A stretch of DNA of 64,000 nt, taken from contig CM055190.1 of the NCBI GenBank assembly GCA_029224185.1, positions 16,495,320 through 16,559,319 of the forward strand, read 5' to 3'. Below the pieces are notes generated by a model. It ran no database searches and had not been told where the DNA came from. It was given only the letters and a program-made list of their open reading frames with translations. The position numbers and the translations under genes were made by a program. The stretch is from Karalla daura. Lineage: Eukaryota; Chordata; Actinopteri; Chaetodontiformes; Leiognathidae. Shown here piece after piece: positions 63,604-64,000 of the stretch (within the stretch, counting starts at the first letter, position 1; each line of letters starts with the position of its first letter).

Positions 63604-64000
63604 CTACATTCAGACATTTTCCATCACTCAGATTGCTCAGAGCAATGTTTTAATCCACCATATTATAGTATTATGTATCTATTACTTCCACTAACTGCTT
63701 CCCCAAGCTGCTCCTTTGTGTTTTTGAATCATCAAGTGGACCACATCAGCAGGTCTGATGTTTCCATTACATGGCCGGATATTTCCTTGATGAAACAGAA
63801 CAGATCAGAAACAGAACAACAAGAGCGACAAAATACTGGACTGAAGATATAAAGTTAAGTTTCTATTATTTGGATTTGTAAATAAACACCTGGTTGCTTA
63901 CAGTGATTTACAGTGAGTTTATTTTAGTTTAGTTAAGATTGTCAGTGGTGGTGATGCAAATGTTTGTGTTGAACCGATGGAGTGGTCCTGTATTGTAAAT

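Larger units (their letters stand above)
60306..64000. other. Intergenic region downstream of cyld
   Basis: No gene recognised on either strand. It starts with a SINE-like repeat (60555-60760) and contains a (GT)n at 63549-63602. In human the next gene past CYLD is SALL1, a long way off, and this stretch would be the beginning of that gene-poor interval if synteny holds. AT-rich segments such as about 62750-62860 and 63050-63150 could be conserved regulatory elements, but that cannot be judged from one sequence. Confidence 0.5.

Noticed and set aside
1..64000. CRISPR array, bacterial operon, phage or plasmid features
   Set aside because: The sequence is clearly vertebrate, with spliced genes and dinucleotide microsatellites; the repeats seen are tandem simple repeats or dispersed retroposons.

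Overview
The window looks like part of a ray-finned fish chromosome, probably a spiny-rayed (percomorph) teleost. It has intron-split vertebrate genes, many CA/GT and GA/CT microsatellites, compact introns of 85-200 bp beside kilobase introns, and degenerate copies of an interspersed repeat common in teleosts. I found three protein-coding genes, all on the + strand, in the order nkd1 - nod2 - cyld. From memory, human 16q12.1 has the same order and orientation (NKD1, SNX20, NOD2, CYLD). I saw no snx20 between nkd1 and nod2.

Region by region. Positions 1-10186 hold no exon I could recognise and are read as upstream intron of nkd1, whose N-terminal exons should lie left of the window. Positions 10187-19233 carry the last seven coding exons of nkd1 (EF-hand to His-rich C-terminus), followed by a long 3' UTR to roughly 23.2 kb. 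Positions 23.2-34.7 kb are AT-rich intergenic DNA with repeats, a possible decayed LINE piece on the minus strand, and a few motif clusters. Positions 34732-39699 are a complete nod2 gene: 10 coding exons and 986 residues when joined, with two CARDs, NACHT and leucine-rich repeats. A promoter-like block with two CCAAT boxes sits near 40.7 kb. It is followed by a non-coding first exon and then the 16 coding exons of cyld (43462-58078; 956 residues when joined). The cyld 3' UTR runs to about 60.3 kb. Positions 60.3-64 kb contain no gene I can support.

Function. All three products act in signalling. Nkd1 is an antagonist of Dishevelled in Wnt signalling. Nod2 is a cytosolic sensor of bacterial muramyl dipeptide that drives NF-kB through RIPK2. 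Cyld is a deubiquitinase for Lys63- and Met1-linked chains that turns NF-kB (and Wnt/Dvl) signalling off. So an activator and a brake of the same NF-kB pathway are tandem neighbours, with about 0.9 kb between the nod2 poly(A) signal and the cyld promoter block.

The joined gene models are self-consistent. Exon phases match across every junction, and the assembled Cyld places its catalytic Cys, His and Asp at 601, 871 and 889, the human numbers. The points most worth a second look are: an nkd1 exon sandwiched between complementary GT and CA microsatellites; a missing LRR exon and an apparent GC-AG intron in nod2; lost or diverged segments in cyld; and a perfect 25-bp-arm inverted repeat in the nkd1 3' UTR.
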